Translations under genes and position numbers: made by a program | The notes under the pieces: model-generated | Told to the model about the DNA's origin: nothing | Databases searched by the model: none | Seen by the model: the letters and a program-made list of their open reading frames with translations, nothing else | NCBI RefSeq assembly: GCF_000512585.2 | Contig: NC_089242.1 | Span: forward strand, 682,001 to 746,000 | DNA from: Kwoniella bestiolae CBS 10118 | Lineage: Eukaryota > Basidiomycota > Tremellomycetes > Tremellales > Cryptococcaceae | DNA: 64,000 nucleotides | Reading direction: 5' to 3' | Shown: piece after piece, positions 32,244 through 42,731 of the stretch | Position numbering within the stretch: the stretch's first letter is position 1 | Layout: every line of letters starts with the position of its first letter

Positions 32244-34862
32244 ATGTACACCCACGTCCAGATACTACGGCTGAGCAGAGCTCGACCATCAGGCTCAAGC
32301 AGGCTATACATAAGGTACTCGTCCACCGCTACAAGGATTGGAGAGGAGGATGCACCCTTCACCGGATGGAGTGTTAGGTCACCTCGTGATGTGAGTGCGG
32401 TGGTCCTCCATCGTATCTTGGTCAGAGTCATAGCTAATTTGGCTGTAGCTCTACAACCATCTATCAAAGTATGTAGTAGGTCAGGAGAAGGCAAAACGGA
32501 CATTATCAGTTGCGTGAGTATCCTCCTTCTCCTCCAATCCATATATACCCTAACTCTTCAATCATCATTAGCGTTTTCAACCATTATCATCGTATATCCC
32601 CACGTCTACCACCTCGTGAACCTCCCCCACCCCCACCACCACCACCGAGACAACCACCACCTATCATACTTGATCCCCCCGTCTCCTCATCTCGCTCAGC
32701 ATGGGAACGTCCTCGACCTCAGAGGGACGAATCCGATCTAACACTCTGGGATCCAAGTAGAGCGGGTAGTCAGATCGATAGGGACTCTACTAAAGTGACT
32801 GGAGTGGATGGGACGGATCCTACTTTGACACATGATCTTCTGACATTACGCTCGAGAGAAGGACAATGGGGTAAGCTTTACCTCGATCTTGCACAGAAGG
32901 ATGTATCTTAGCTGACAAAGATGGAGCATAGCTCGAGATGGGTATTTCAGTGCGAAACCTCCTCCACCTCTTCCCTCTTTGTTAGGACAGACGATGAAGA
33001 AGCGTAAGAATGATCAGAGTGGACGAAGGAGGAGAGAGCCCGTTGAGGTTGACTACGAACCTAGATCCAGTCCTGCAGATGAGGAGGGGGTTGTGGGTTC
33101 AGTGGAACCGAAAGAGGAGGTCGTCATTGAGAAGAGTAACGTCTTGATGGTGTGAGTGTAAAGTCCCTATTTAGGACATCCGTTGAGTCCAAAAGCTGAT
33201 ATAATGAGCGCAGTGGACCAACAGGTACAGGTAAGACGTTGATGGCGAGGACGCTGGCAAAGATATTGGATGTACCGTTTGCGTGAGTGACTCGACCTAG
33301 TGATTCATCATCGATCTCACTAGACAATATATTCTTACCTCAACCTCACACTGTATCCAGATCATGTGACGCTACCACCTATACTCAAGCTGGATATGTT
33401 GGAGAAGATGTCGAGAATTGCGTGTTGAGGTTATTACAGAATGCAGAGTATGACGTGAATAGAGCCGAGTGAGTTGTCATCCTAATCCCGGGTTTTGGTC
33501 TCATATCAAAGCATGTGATACGATCAAAGCTGATATATCCGTTTAGACTCGGTATAATACACATCGATGAGATCGACAAGCTCGCCCGACGCGGAGGAGG
33601 CGACTTCGGTTCATGGGGCGGAGGAAGAGATGTAGGAGGAGAAGGCGTCCAACAAGCCTTACTGAGGTTATTGGAAGGTACCACCTTGACTCTCCAGGCG
33701 AAAGGTCAAGCTATATCATCCACCCCTCCTAACCCACCACCAAATACCTCGAATCCACTTGGTGGTGCTGGCCCTAGTTCTCCAGGAACGACGCTGGGAC
33801 CAAAGGCAGAGTCGAAAGCTGCGTATGGGGATCCGCCGGGGTGGGATCCTAATAATCCGATGAATAGGGGTTTGGGTGGGAAGAAATCTGTGAGAGAGGG
33901 GTTGCCTGGGTTTAGTAGTGGTGGTGGATCACCTGGTGAGATGTGTTTCTTCATTACGCGAGGTGTATCTATCTAGCTGATCGTAGCGAGGTGTTATGCT
34001 CAGGTGGTAAAGGTGAAACATTCGTTGTTGATACGTCAAATATTCTGTTTGTCCTTTCTGGTGCATTCGTAGGATTGGATCAGATAGTAAATAGGCGACT
34101 AGGTAAAGGGGTAAGTGAAAAATCGCATCTTCATCTCTGGTTATCCTTTCGAATATGCCATCCGAACTCAGCTGATAAGTTAAACAGTCGATAGGCTTCG
34201 GTGCACCACTACCCAAAACACCTTCCACACCAATCTCATCAACATCCACGCTCCCACTCACCGGACTTTCAACACCGGATCTCACGACATACGGCCTGAT
34301 ACCCGAGTTCTTGGGTAGATTACCAGTCATATCTGTATTGTCTCCACTAACACTAGAAGACATGGTGCGAATCCTCGTCGAGCCTCGAAATGCCTTGATC
34401 AAGCAGTATCAAGCGTTATTCGAGAAGTACGGATCTCAGCTGAGATTTACGGATAAAGCTATCAAGGAGATTGCGAAAGAGGGGCTGGAACGAGGTGGTG
34501 GTGCTAGAGGGTTGAGGAGTATCATGGAGGAGAGATTGGGTGATGCGATGTTTGAAGTGCCAGGATCGGTGAGTTTATTTTTTCCCTCAATATCGCAGTC
34601 CATAAGGTCTTCCATGACCTGTCCGTCCTCAAGAGCACATGTAGGAGCGTCCTGTGTTAACAATATTACATCCATTGATCAGTCCGTCCGATACTGCCTA
34701 ATCACCGAAGCAGTGATCAAACAGCAGGAACCCGCCTTATACTTCTCCCGAGGGCAGAGGATGGGATACCTGCAAGCTATAGAAGATGAAGATGGGGTGA
34801 ATATCACTGCTCAGGAGATAGAAGATTCTGAAGAGCCCGAGAAGCTGAGTGCGACGGGATAG
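32244..34862 (+). CDS. MCX1: Mitochondrial ClpX-type AAA+ unfoldase
   Basis: Predicted 654-residue protein. ClpX unfolds proteins in the mitochondrial matrix, alone or with ClpP peptidase. Ten exons: 32244-32390, 32449-32513, 32572-32870, 32932-33151, 33214-33282, 33361-33468, 33547-33935, 34004-34110, 34188-34568, 34683-34862 (655 codons). The Arg/Ser-rich N-terminus is a mitochondrial presequence. Family landmarks: LSKYVVGQEKAKRTLSVAV, Walker A GPTGTGKT, AGYVGEDVE, Walker B IIHIDEIDK, QALLRLLEG, the ClpP-contacting IGF loop (GSIGFGAPL), arginine-containing LIPEFLGRLPV, and sensor-2 GGGARGLRSI. There is no N-terminal zinc-binding domain. Two low-complexity insertions are present: a Pro-rich/charged block before Walker A, and about 70 Pro/Gly residues between LLEGTTLTLQAKG and GETFVVDTSNILF. 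The start was chosen because the presequence begins there. Confidence 0.93.
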
Positions 34863-34999
34863 TGCTGGTTCATCACTCGGTGGAAATGATTGGTCGCAAG
34901 AACTTTACTTCATGTACTCCACAAGTCTTGTCGTCAATGTTGTAAACTAGATGATGTCGTCATGTATATTCATGTAGATGTATTCACTGCTACCTAGAC

Positions 35000-36340
35000 C
35001 TAGAGAGTGGGCCAGGTAGGATCGATAGGCTTCAAATCGCCTTTCCCCCTAAACTCCTCGATGATATCTGCCTGGTCGTTCAATAGGAATCTGGCGGTCT
35101 GAGAATCCCCAATCTTAGCTAGACCACGCCATCTTTCGAAATCCTTGGGATTCCTCTTATCGCCGTGGGCTGATTCGGGGTTCTCCCAATCTGATCGTGG
35201 ATGTCAGATGGCAATCAGTTAGCATGATAATATGCGATTGCATGATCATGGCTGAGAGAAAGTAGGTAAACGGGAGAGGAGGGTAATAGATGGACGTACG
35301 GCCTTTTGAAAATGCCAGGAGGGTAGTTATCTTCTTCTTGGGGATGTCGTAGACTAGCGAGACGATACTACGATACATCGTTAGTCCAGATGAGACGTGA
35401 TGATCAGGAGGTGGTCTATGTCTGGCCTTCACGCAGGTCAGATTATGGTTGAAACTCACGTTCCGGTCTCTTCCCTTATCTCAGGGATCCATTGTCAGCT
35501 TGGCTGACATATAGAGGGGAATACCGATCTGGAAGAGAGCGCCTCCCACTCACAGCCAATTACATTGCCATAGCTCCCCAGGTCGAATACATTGATAATC
35601 TGCTTTCTGGTAGTTGTATCGCCCAGCCTATGAGATCAGAGTCGATGATTAGTCTCGAAAACCAAAAGATTTCGTCAAGTCTCAGGTAATTCGGAACGAT
35701 TTGCGACTCACCATGGGTCCACCGTGGATCGCGTAGGCTAACGACGATCCACCGATCAAGTCAGTCAACTGGCGTGCCCCATGTGATTACCAAGAGTAGA
35801 CTGCTCAAGCTCACTTATCCTATCCTCATGTGAGAACCACCTAAAATCATTCTCCCTTGCATCAGCTGCCATCCACTTGAGACATTTCCAGTACCAATAC
35901 CAGAGATTGACGGGAGCTCACATTTCGTACCTCCATTTCTCAGGCTCACCAGTCTCGGGGTTCTTGGCATCGTAATCGTACAACAGGTGAAGGTCTCTAT
36001 GTACACCCACAGCTAATATCAACGTCGTGCTCTAATGGTAGATGTTCCAGTGCGTGCCAGTGAGAACTTTCAGTTCCGAAGACAACTCACCCGATATCCT
36101 TCTTCCACTGTTCTTGGACGGCCTGATTCTCTGTTGGATAGATCATCTTACTGGTATGCTTGAGTTGCAGTGCGAAGGATGATAATCAAGAATTGGAGAC
36201 AAGAACAGTTCAATAGTTACATATAAATACTAGTATACCACACCAACGTATGCCATCGTCATCACGATCGGCAATAGCAGGAACAGCCCAAATCGGATAA
36301 TCTCAGATAGTTCGGCAAAATCATCATCAGATAGGGACAT
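35000..36340 (-). CDS. Unrecognised membrane-anchored protein, gene model with in-frame stop problem
   Basis: The N-terminus MSLSDDDFAELSEII is followed by one hydrophobic span (RFGLFLLLPIVMTMAYV). Clear early exons are 36340-36239, 36158-36091 and 36029-35922, encoding MIYPTENQAVQEQWKKDI and DLHLLYDYDAKNPETGEPEKW. The next exon reads GWQLMQGRMILGGSHMRIG, then TAA exactly abutting a GTGAGC donor. The downstream exons are clearly coding, and the final exon 35190-35000 encodes WENPESAHGDKRNPKDF and ends DPTWPTL. Exons between 35760 and 35300 can be joined in two frames (one gives GDTTTRKQIINVFDLGSYG, the other AGRYNYQ), and I cannot decide. Function is not recognised. It may be a nonsense-mutated gene, a gene with a non-canonical intron, or two genes. 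The gene lies 130 bases from the SYLF gene, in the same orientation. Confidence 0.45.
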
Positions 36341-36469
36341 TTTTATTCCATCTGTTGCCGAGTTCATCATCCGTCTATATACAATTGATACATTCCGTTT
36401 TCCTATCTATATACAAACCATCACGAGTTCATCTATGCCCAAACCTCCTTCACCTGACTCATCTGTCGA

Positions 36470-36590
36470 TCAAAAAGGATTCTTCAAACTATCTTCTCTC
36501 TCCTCCTTCCCCTTCCCCTTCCCATCCTCGTCATAGGGGTTCTTCAAGCTATCATATCTCTCCTGTGTCCCATGAACATGTCTAGCATCT
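36470..36590 (-). repeat. Duplicated DSLKNP-coding unit
   Basis: Two near-identical segments about 60 bases apart encode YDSLKNPY and EDSLKNPF at the SYLF protein's C-terminus. This is a short internal duplication. Confidence 0.75.
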
Positions 36591-38895
36591 TCATACAAAT
36601 GAGTATCGTCCATACTCTCCGTCAAACCCTGTACATCCCTTCCACCCGAAGGTCCAGCAGCGGCAGTGGGGTTATCGCCCGAGCTCAAGAACTCTTCCCA
36701 TTCCCTCCTCTCACTCTCGGACATCGGCTGACCATCCGCACCCATCGCATCGGCAGGTATCAATCCACTGTCCAGAGGTGCTTTCTTCTCCCGTGGGTAC
36801 GTCGATGCTGTGGTAGCTCCACCCCCAATATCATCAGAATAGGCAGGTGGTAGTTCCTCTGTGCCCTGTCTGGGTGGTCCATCGGAATGTTCCGGTACAA
36901 GCGTAGAGCTAGCCGAGGGAGGTGGAGGCACAGCCAAAGGCGAGTGATGTTGAGCTTGTCCAGGTTGGTGCGAATCGATATGAGCAGGAGGTAGTAGGTG
37001 ATCGGGCGGTGGACCTGACGGAGCATCATATCGTATAGAAGTGGGCGAATCAACCACGTCTTGACCATCTAAAGCATCTGAATATCGAGATCTAGAAGAA
37101 TGTTGCAAGTGCTCCAAATTCGGTCGATTGGGATTACGTCCAGGCAAAGGAGGAGGCACCAACCTTCCCCCCTTTCCCCTCGTGGCCCCCTCGTTCTGAT
37201 GGGCATGCACCGGCACAGGAGCGACAAGAGGTGGGAGAGGAGGCGAATTGGTTCGAGAGGGATTATGACTTCCCGTTTGTACTGCATGGTGTAATCTTTC
37301 GGTCTCGGGATCACTCTCGTGTTCATGCCCGTCTGTCTGATCTGGCGTGAGTGGTAGTTTGAGTGTTTCACCCTCGTTCAATTCTAGGTCGGTCGATTCT
37401 TGGACGACGATATCTAATGAATCACCTTTCAGTGCTTGGGCTCGTCCTGTCTCGGCGTCTTTGAGAGCTGATTGAAGGGAGGCTGCTTCGAGAGGTACTT
37501 TCACTTTGCCGGAGAGCTGTGGACGACACAAGACATTATCAGCTCATTCATTGTATTGTTTCGCAAGTACGCTACTGTCAAGAAATTTAGTAGGGGTCCG
37601 AGTTACATGAGAGGCAATGCAAGGGATAAGTATCAAATCAAGGATTAAGCCCCACTCACAATATCCCCAGCCTTAACCCCCGGCCAATGATACATCGCTC
37701 CATTCTCATCGAACCTCTCTACGAACACCTGGCCGACCACCTCCACACCAGCGTACACACCTCTACTCTTCACATAACTGAACAGAGGAGCACGCTCTTT
37801 ACCAGCCTCGACTGCTGCTCCCGCACCATACGGTCCGGCAGCTACGGCCAACTCTGCTCCTATCGTGACCTTGTGTGTCTTGAAAGAGTCCAACGCTTCT
37901 TGAGTACGAATGACGAGGACACAGTCGTAAACGTCCACTCCCAGTAAGAACTGTGAGGGAAGGCGTCAGCTTCGGTCCATTCGCGATAATACAGTGGATG
38001 GTAGCTTACCCCTGCTGATAAGTTATTTGGAGATATACTTGCGGGAGCGGACCAAGCTGCCATAGTTAAAAGTAGTCAGCATGGATCATGCTTTCGGGGC
38101 GTGAGACGTATTTTAGAGGAAAAACTCACATCCATCAGGCAGTCTGGCGACGACCACTCCTGCACCGCCGGCCCCTCCGAAGGGTGCGATACCAGTTCGC
38201 ATCGATGTAAATATTGCCAAACCCTTTGCAGAAGCTATTACTGATGGCGGTATTTTCCTGATGACCTTGATCTTCTTTTTCTTCTTCGAATCGTCAGGTG
38301 AGGAAGGGTCGGGCTTCTCTTTCTCCTCTGTCACTATTCCATCGACTGCAGAAGGTCGTCAGCGTTTGCTCATGAATTCAGCATGGGCATTTTCTTCTGG
38401 ATGTCAAATTCTGGACGAGTTTAAGCAGAGACGAGAATGGAGTCAACAAGGAGGGAATAGCGGAGCTTATCATTGATGATGAAGCAACCATAATAGAGGT
38501 AAAGTTTGGTTCGAGTAATGTGTGTGAAAGACAAGGCAGGTGAAGGAATTAGAATACGAAGTATTCATTCTGAACGGACCAAAATATGTCCAAATTCCCG
38601 ACTCACCAGTGAAAGCCCTCAATATCCTCGCACATTTATCCATCTCCCTCGGGAAATCCCCCGTGACAGGCCAAAATGCCTCAGTCCCAAACCTCTTCTC
38701 AGCAATATCATTGACCCTCCCACCGATATTATCAGAAATCTTCACGCCCTTCTCTACTGCGACTTTACCCCAGGCTGCACCGCGGGTCTTCATCTTGTCT
38801 TTCCATGTTGTCTTGGCCGGGTCGGAAGGGGTGGTGGGTCGGGTGGAGGAGGCTGATGCTGCGGGGGTGCGTTTGGGTGGGGGATCGAAGGACAT
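36470..38895 (-). CDS. SYLF-domain lipid-binding protein (Ysc84/SH3YL1-like)
   Basis: Predicted 629-residue protein, exons 38895-38607, 38345-38130, 38056-38010, 37950-37660, 37516-36470 (630 codons). The SYLF domain spans roughly residues 60-265. Landmarks are DKCARILRAFTG, IPPSVIASAKGLAIFTSM, GIAPFGGAGGAGVVVARLPDG, WSAPASISPNN, FLLGVDVYDCVLVIR and KVTIGAELAVAAGPYG. This domain binds phosphoinositides and, in Ysc84/Lsb3 and SH3YL1, links membranes to actin at endocytic sites. Here the C-terminal ~350 residues are Pro/His-rich and disordered, with no SH3 domain. They end in a duplicated RYDSLKNPY/REDSLKNPF motif whose NPF is the ligand of EH-domain endocytic adaptors. A poly-Lys run (KKKKKIKVIRK) precedes the SYLF core. 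An upstream in-frame extension exists but lacks conserved features. Confidence 0.87.
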
Positions 38896-39531
38896 GATGG
38901 GTTGGGGGGGAGTGATTTGGTGTAGTGTATGTCCAAAGTCGGGAGCTAGAGCTGGAAAACTTACTTGTCGATTCGTACGTGCTATGTATAAGGTATGAAA
39001 TGGATGAGTACTCTTGAGATGAGTGATGAGAATGCAAGATGTCTCGTAGTCGTATTTATTCTCAAACGTGCCCACGTCATGTTCATGTTCATTTTAACAC
39101 TCCGTCAGTTCCGGCGGAAACCCCGGCCAAAGCGGTGCATCGGCCTCCGCGCCGTGCAGTGATCAGTAGGAGCTCTTGCATTCATGACATCTCCACTTAC
39201 ACTGCACAGCTATCATGATCCAGGCCGAAGCCTCAATCCCACCAGCGATCACATAGGCTGATCGCACAGCACGTCCACACATGGTCAACACAGTCGATAT
39301 AAGATTTCATTCACCACTTATAATACAGAAGTTACCTTTTCTCGTTACACCTAATACCTGTTTGTATAGTCATACACTGTAAATCCATTCTCGCAATCCT
39401 CCTCTACCTATACACATACCATTCTCCCGAAGAAGCTCGATCGTGCTGAAACGATACTTCCAGCAATCAGCGTTTGATAACCGTCTCTAGAGTACCAACA
39501 CGAGCCAATCTACCCACATGGGCAGTATCCC
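38896..39531. other. Intergenic region
   Basis: These 636 bases hold the promoter of the SYLF gene and the 3' flank of the third CCF-family gene, both on the minus strand. No gene is seen. Confidence 0.4.
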
Positions 39532-39999
39532 TCAATTCCAGATCTTCTTAATCATCCAGCTAACCCCTACCATACCCAACAACAATCCCTGATTCACCCC
39601 TCCAATACTAGCTATCCCATCCGAACTACCTCCCGACCCAGCCCCAGAGGAAGAAGCTGCAGGAGCAGAGCTAGTAGCCGAACCACCCATCGAGCTGGTT
39701 GCTGAACCGCCCACAGTGGAAGTAACAGTCTCGTTCGTATCAAGTCTCACAACACATCCATTACCCTGGGTATCGAACGAGCAGGTCCCATTGGCAGGAG
39801 GATTCATATACAGTTCCGTAGCTTCGGTTCCATTTGAGACGAAACAATTATGCATTGTCCGACCGCCTCCTGAAGTGTCGGTGGTGATATTTGATCCGAA
39901 GTGACCGCAGACATAGTCGGCGCAGGTGGAATTGGCAAAGCAGCAGATGGAGTCTGTACCCTCTGATGGAAGGTTTGGGCAGGACCAGTAGGTTGTCAT
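39532..39999 (-). CDS. Small Cys-rich protein, CCF family member 3
   Basis: Single-exon gene for a 155-residue protein related to the tandem genes at 19890 and 20471. SICCFANSTCADYVC matches their C-C-F-x4-C-A-x3-C core, preceded by a lone Cys before Pro (WSCPNLP) and followed by three more cysteines (HNC, GTC, NGC). Here the core is followed by a Ser/Thr/Gly/Ala-rich stalk of about 60 residues (repeated GGSATSS units). The C-terminal hydrophobic segment is GLLLGMVGVSWMIKKIWN. This is like a wall-spanning stalk plus anchor, yet there is no N-terminal signal peptide. Several N-x-S/T sites lie in the core. No known family is recognised. The TATA element at 40102-40109 lies about 100 bases upstream. 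Confidence 0.62.
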   Translation of the reverse strand: MTTYWSCPNLPSEGTDSICCFANSTCADYVCGHFGSNITTDTSGGGRTMHNCFVSNGTEATELYMNPPANGTCSFDTQGNGCVVRLDTNETVTSTVGGSATSSMGGSATSSAPAASSSGAGSGGSSDGIASIGGVNQGLLLGMVGVSWMIKKIWN

Positions 40000-40101
40000 G
40001 TTGTGTGTGGTGATGTTATACTTTGCTTGACTATTCTGATTCGGTGCGAGTTTGGTATCAAGTAAGGATCTGATGGGGGAAACGGGGTAGATTGGAGTTA
40101 G

Positions 40102-40109
40102 CTATATAT
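40102..40109 (-). promoter_or_regulatory. TATA box for CCF member 3
   Basis: On the minus strand a TATATATAG run lies about 100 bases upstream of the ATG at 39999. Confidence 0.45.
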
Positions 40110-41072
40110 ACCTATACCTGCACTTATAACCGATGAGCGAGTCTTGGCATCGTCGCTCAACAGAGCATCAGCACCTCCGATCCTGAGATGCGTACGGTGA
40201 GTACCCAGACGTACCAGCAGATGCTCGGGGTCAGGTGATGCACGATGGTAAATAACCGGATCAGTATTCTGACGGGGTCCGCCCCAGGCGTCTGCTGGAT
40301 CAAGATAAGCTAAACCTTGCTTGACAAGATTGAGGAACCGGATGTGAAGCGATATGACTACTAGAGTGGAGATGTATCCTCATGCTATGCACTAAGCTTG
40401 TTAAGGTTTCGGATCAGAGTCATTTATAAGTAGATTCGACGATCAACACAAAACCTCAAGGATGGGTGATATCCCTCTGGTCCTGAAGGGAGACATGCTG
40501 TTCTCATGCTTGTGCTGATACTTCGGATGCCGTATCGATTTTAAGACACGTTGATAAGCTACTGTAAAGTCCTCATCGGAGAACTCAGGGCGGTCTGATG
40601 CTGCATGTCAAAGATCACGAAAGGACGAGGGGCAGATCGTTGTCAGGAATGTACTCTAGTATGACGCAATGCAAGCAACACTCGGATCATCCCTTATCTT
40701 ATCCGGTCGGCCGAGGTGTGCTAAAAAGTCCGATTGACCATGCTCTCCTTCAATCGGTCGACTCCCAATATAGCATAGCGAGATAGGATATGTACCGAGA
40801 TCAAACGTATCTCCCAACGTCTATCCAGTCCACTGAAACAGTAGGCAGACTGCCCAGACTACTATACTCTGATGTATACCAGAAGTTCACCCAGGAGGAG
40901 GACGAAAAGTACGACAATCTGTTGTGTCTTGATTGTTGTGTTCGTGAGGGCCGACTGACCGAAAATGATGATGATGGTGATGGTGGTCAAGGTCACGTCT
41001 GAATCAGAAGCATACACTCACAAGAAGGCACAACACGTTGTACAGGCCATCCATCAAAGCTATACTCTGACG

Positions 41073-41080
41073 TTATAAAT
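41073..41080 (+). promoter_or_regulatory. TATA box for the AttH-like gene
   Basis: TTATAAAT lies about 90 bases before the ATG at 41171. It is followed by a C/A-rich leader. Confidence 0.45.
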
Positions 41081-41170
41081 ATCATTCTATTCTGACATTC
41101 ACTCTCTCCAATTCCTTCTCCTCATATGCATTAACAACCCCCAAAAACACCGAGCCCGAGAAAAAACAAG

Positions 41171-42465
41171 ATGTATCTTCTAACCATACTCCCCCTCCTC
41201 TCACTCCCCCTCACCCTCGCCAAACCACCAGCAAATTACCTCCTCCCCTCCCTGACCAACACCTCCGTCCAAGTCGACACAAAACCAGGCTGCTCAGCCC
41301 TTGACCGACCCTACATCCCCTCCCAGAATTCAACAACATACGAATGGTGGTATTTCGATGCCGTATCCTCAGACGGTCTCTCTTCCGTCGTCCTAATCCC
41401 CTTTTCGGGTCCAATAGTGGGGAGACATTACCCTCAGTTTCTCCTTCAGATCGTTACTCCGGAGGGAGAGATCTTTCACACTATCACGGAGTATGGTCCT
41501 AATGGAAGAATGTACGTCTCCACCAAGGGTGATGGCTCAAGTGGGATTATAGGGGAGGGTGATTTTACTTGGATTGGGGAGCCGGATTTGGGGAGGTACG
41601 ACTTGAAAGTGGATTTGAAAGAACATAATGTCAGTGGGAGTGTGACGTTGATTTCGGTATGTGCTGCGTCTCTTCTCCCATATATATAGTACTCTCTTGA
41701 TCCTGAGAGGGAGCTTATTCGAGGGAGGGTGAGTACAATGTGAGGTGTGAGCTGATGTGAGATTGACTGATTTAGGCATCCAAACCGTTCTTACTTTGCG
41801 ATACCCTCGGTCCAGAAGCTAGTACCCAAAGTTTCTGGTTCCTTGACTGGATCAACCTCATTGGAGATGCTGTGGCTATTGTAGATCTGAAAGTAGGGGA
41901 TCAGAGGGTCGCATTTACAGGTAATGGGTATCACGATAAGGCGAGTCGAGTCGAGTCGTACTTCTATCCGAAGGGCTGATGAGCTGACGTGAGTCATCCA
42001 CCTCAACCCTAGAATTGGGGTCCAGTACATTTCAACCAACACATCCACCACTGGTACTGGGGTCATGCCAGAGCAAGCCTCTTCAGCGTAGTATGGTACA
42101 AAATGGTCACCAACGCCAACGAGACCAAGTCCGGAGCGTGGATTGCCAAAGATGGTGAAGAGGTGATATCGGCCTGTGTAGAGGATACCTCCGTGGATAT
42201 AGTTCCATTCGGTAATAACGTTACGATTCCCCCAAATCGAGCAAACGATACGGACGATATCGATGGGTTCACTATCAGTGTCCAGCAGGGTGGGGAGGAG
42301 TACATGTTCAGATTTGAGGAGAAAGTCTGGACACCAGGGTATGGGGGGACGTATGCTAGGTGGATTGGGAATTTTACGGGAGGGAAGGTGGGGGAGGAAG
42401 AGGGATGGGGTTCGGGGGTGGGAGTCACGGAGCAGATGGGTCCGTTTGGGGGTTTGGTGTTGTGA
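41171..42465 (+). CDS. Secreted AttH/CrtC-like (hydroxyneurosporene synthase-type) enzyme
   Basis: Predicted 367-residue secreted protein, exons 41171-41656, 41776-41940, 42013-42465 (368 codons). The signal peptide MYLLTILPLLSLPLTLAKPP is followed by the family's N-terminal motif STTYEWWYFDAVSSDG. The central motif is GYHDKNWGPVHF...HHWYWGHAR, seen in CrtC hydratase, kievitone hydratase and lipocalin-fold Diels-Alderase relatives. These proteins form a two-barrel lipocalin-like fold and act on hydrophobic, often terpenoid or phenolic, substrates. Six or more N-x-S/T sequons agree with secretion. The GYHDK|NWG junction requires an intron starting GC (GCGAGT) rather than GT. The C-terminus is acidic and Gly-rich (GKVGEEEGWGSG). 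The substrate is unknown; a detoxifying hydratase is one possibility. Confidence 0.8.
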
Positions 42466-42731
42466 GGCTTAATTGGAAGAGGGAGATAGATCGCGCTCCG
42501 TGCATGTGCTGTAGATAATAAGCAAAGAATAAAAGATTAGAAAGGGGCGATGAAGCCATTTTGATATAATAGATCGAGGATATCAATGTTTGAATGCAAT
42601 CCCTCATGTCATATGAATCATCACGAGCAGTAATCATTTGGAAGTTTGGCCTTACCACTCTCGTCTCATTACCATAAGTATGATCAACGATAATCTCACT
42701 GCATACATATTACTTTCGCTTTTATACCAAC

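Larger units (their letters stand above)
40000..41170. promoter_or_regulatory. Divergent intergenic region
   Basis: This 1.17 kb region lies between CCF member 3 (-) and the secreted AttH-like gene (+). It has TATA elements for both at 40102-40109 and 41073-41080. Short open frames at 40598-41002 show no recognisable pattern. Confidence 0.45.

Noticed and set aside
40598..41002. Short plus-strand frames upstream of the AttH-like gene
   Set aside because: Two unconnected short frames, with no conserved pattern, lying inside a divergent promoter region.
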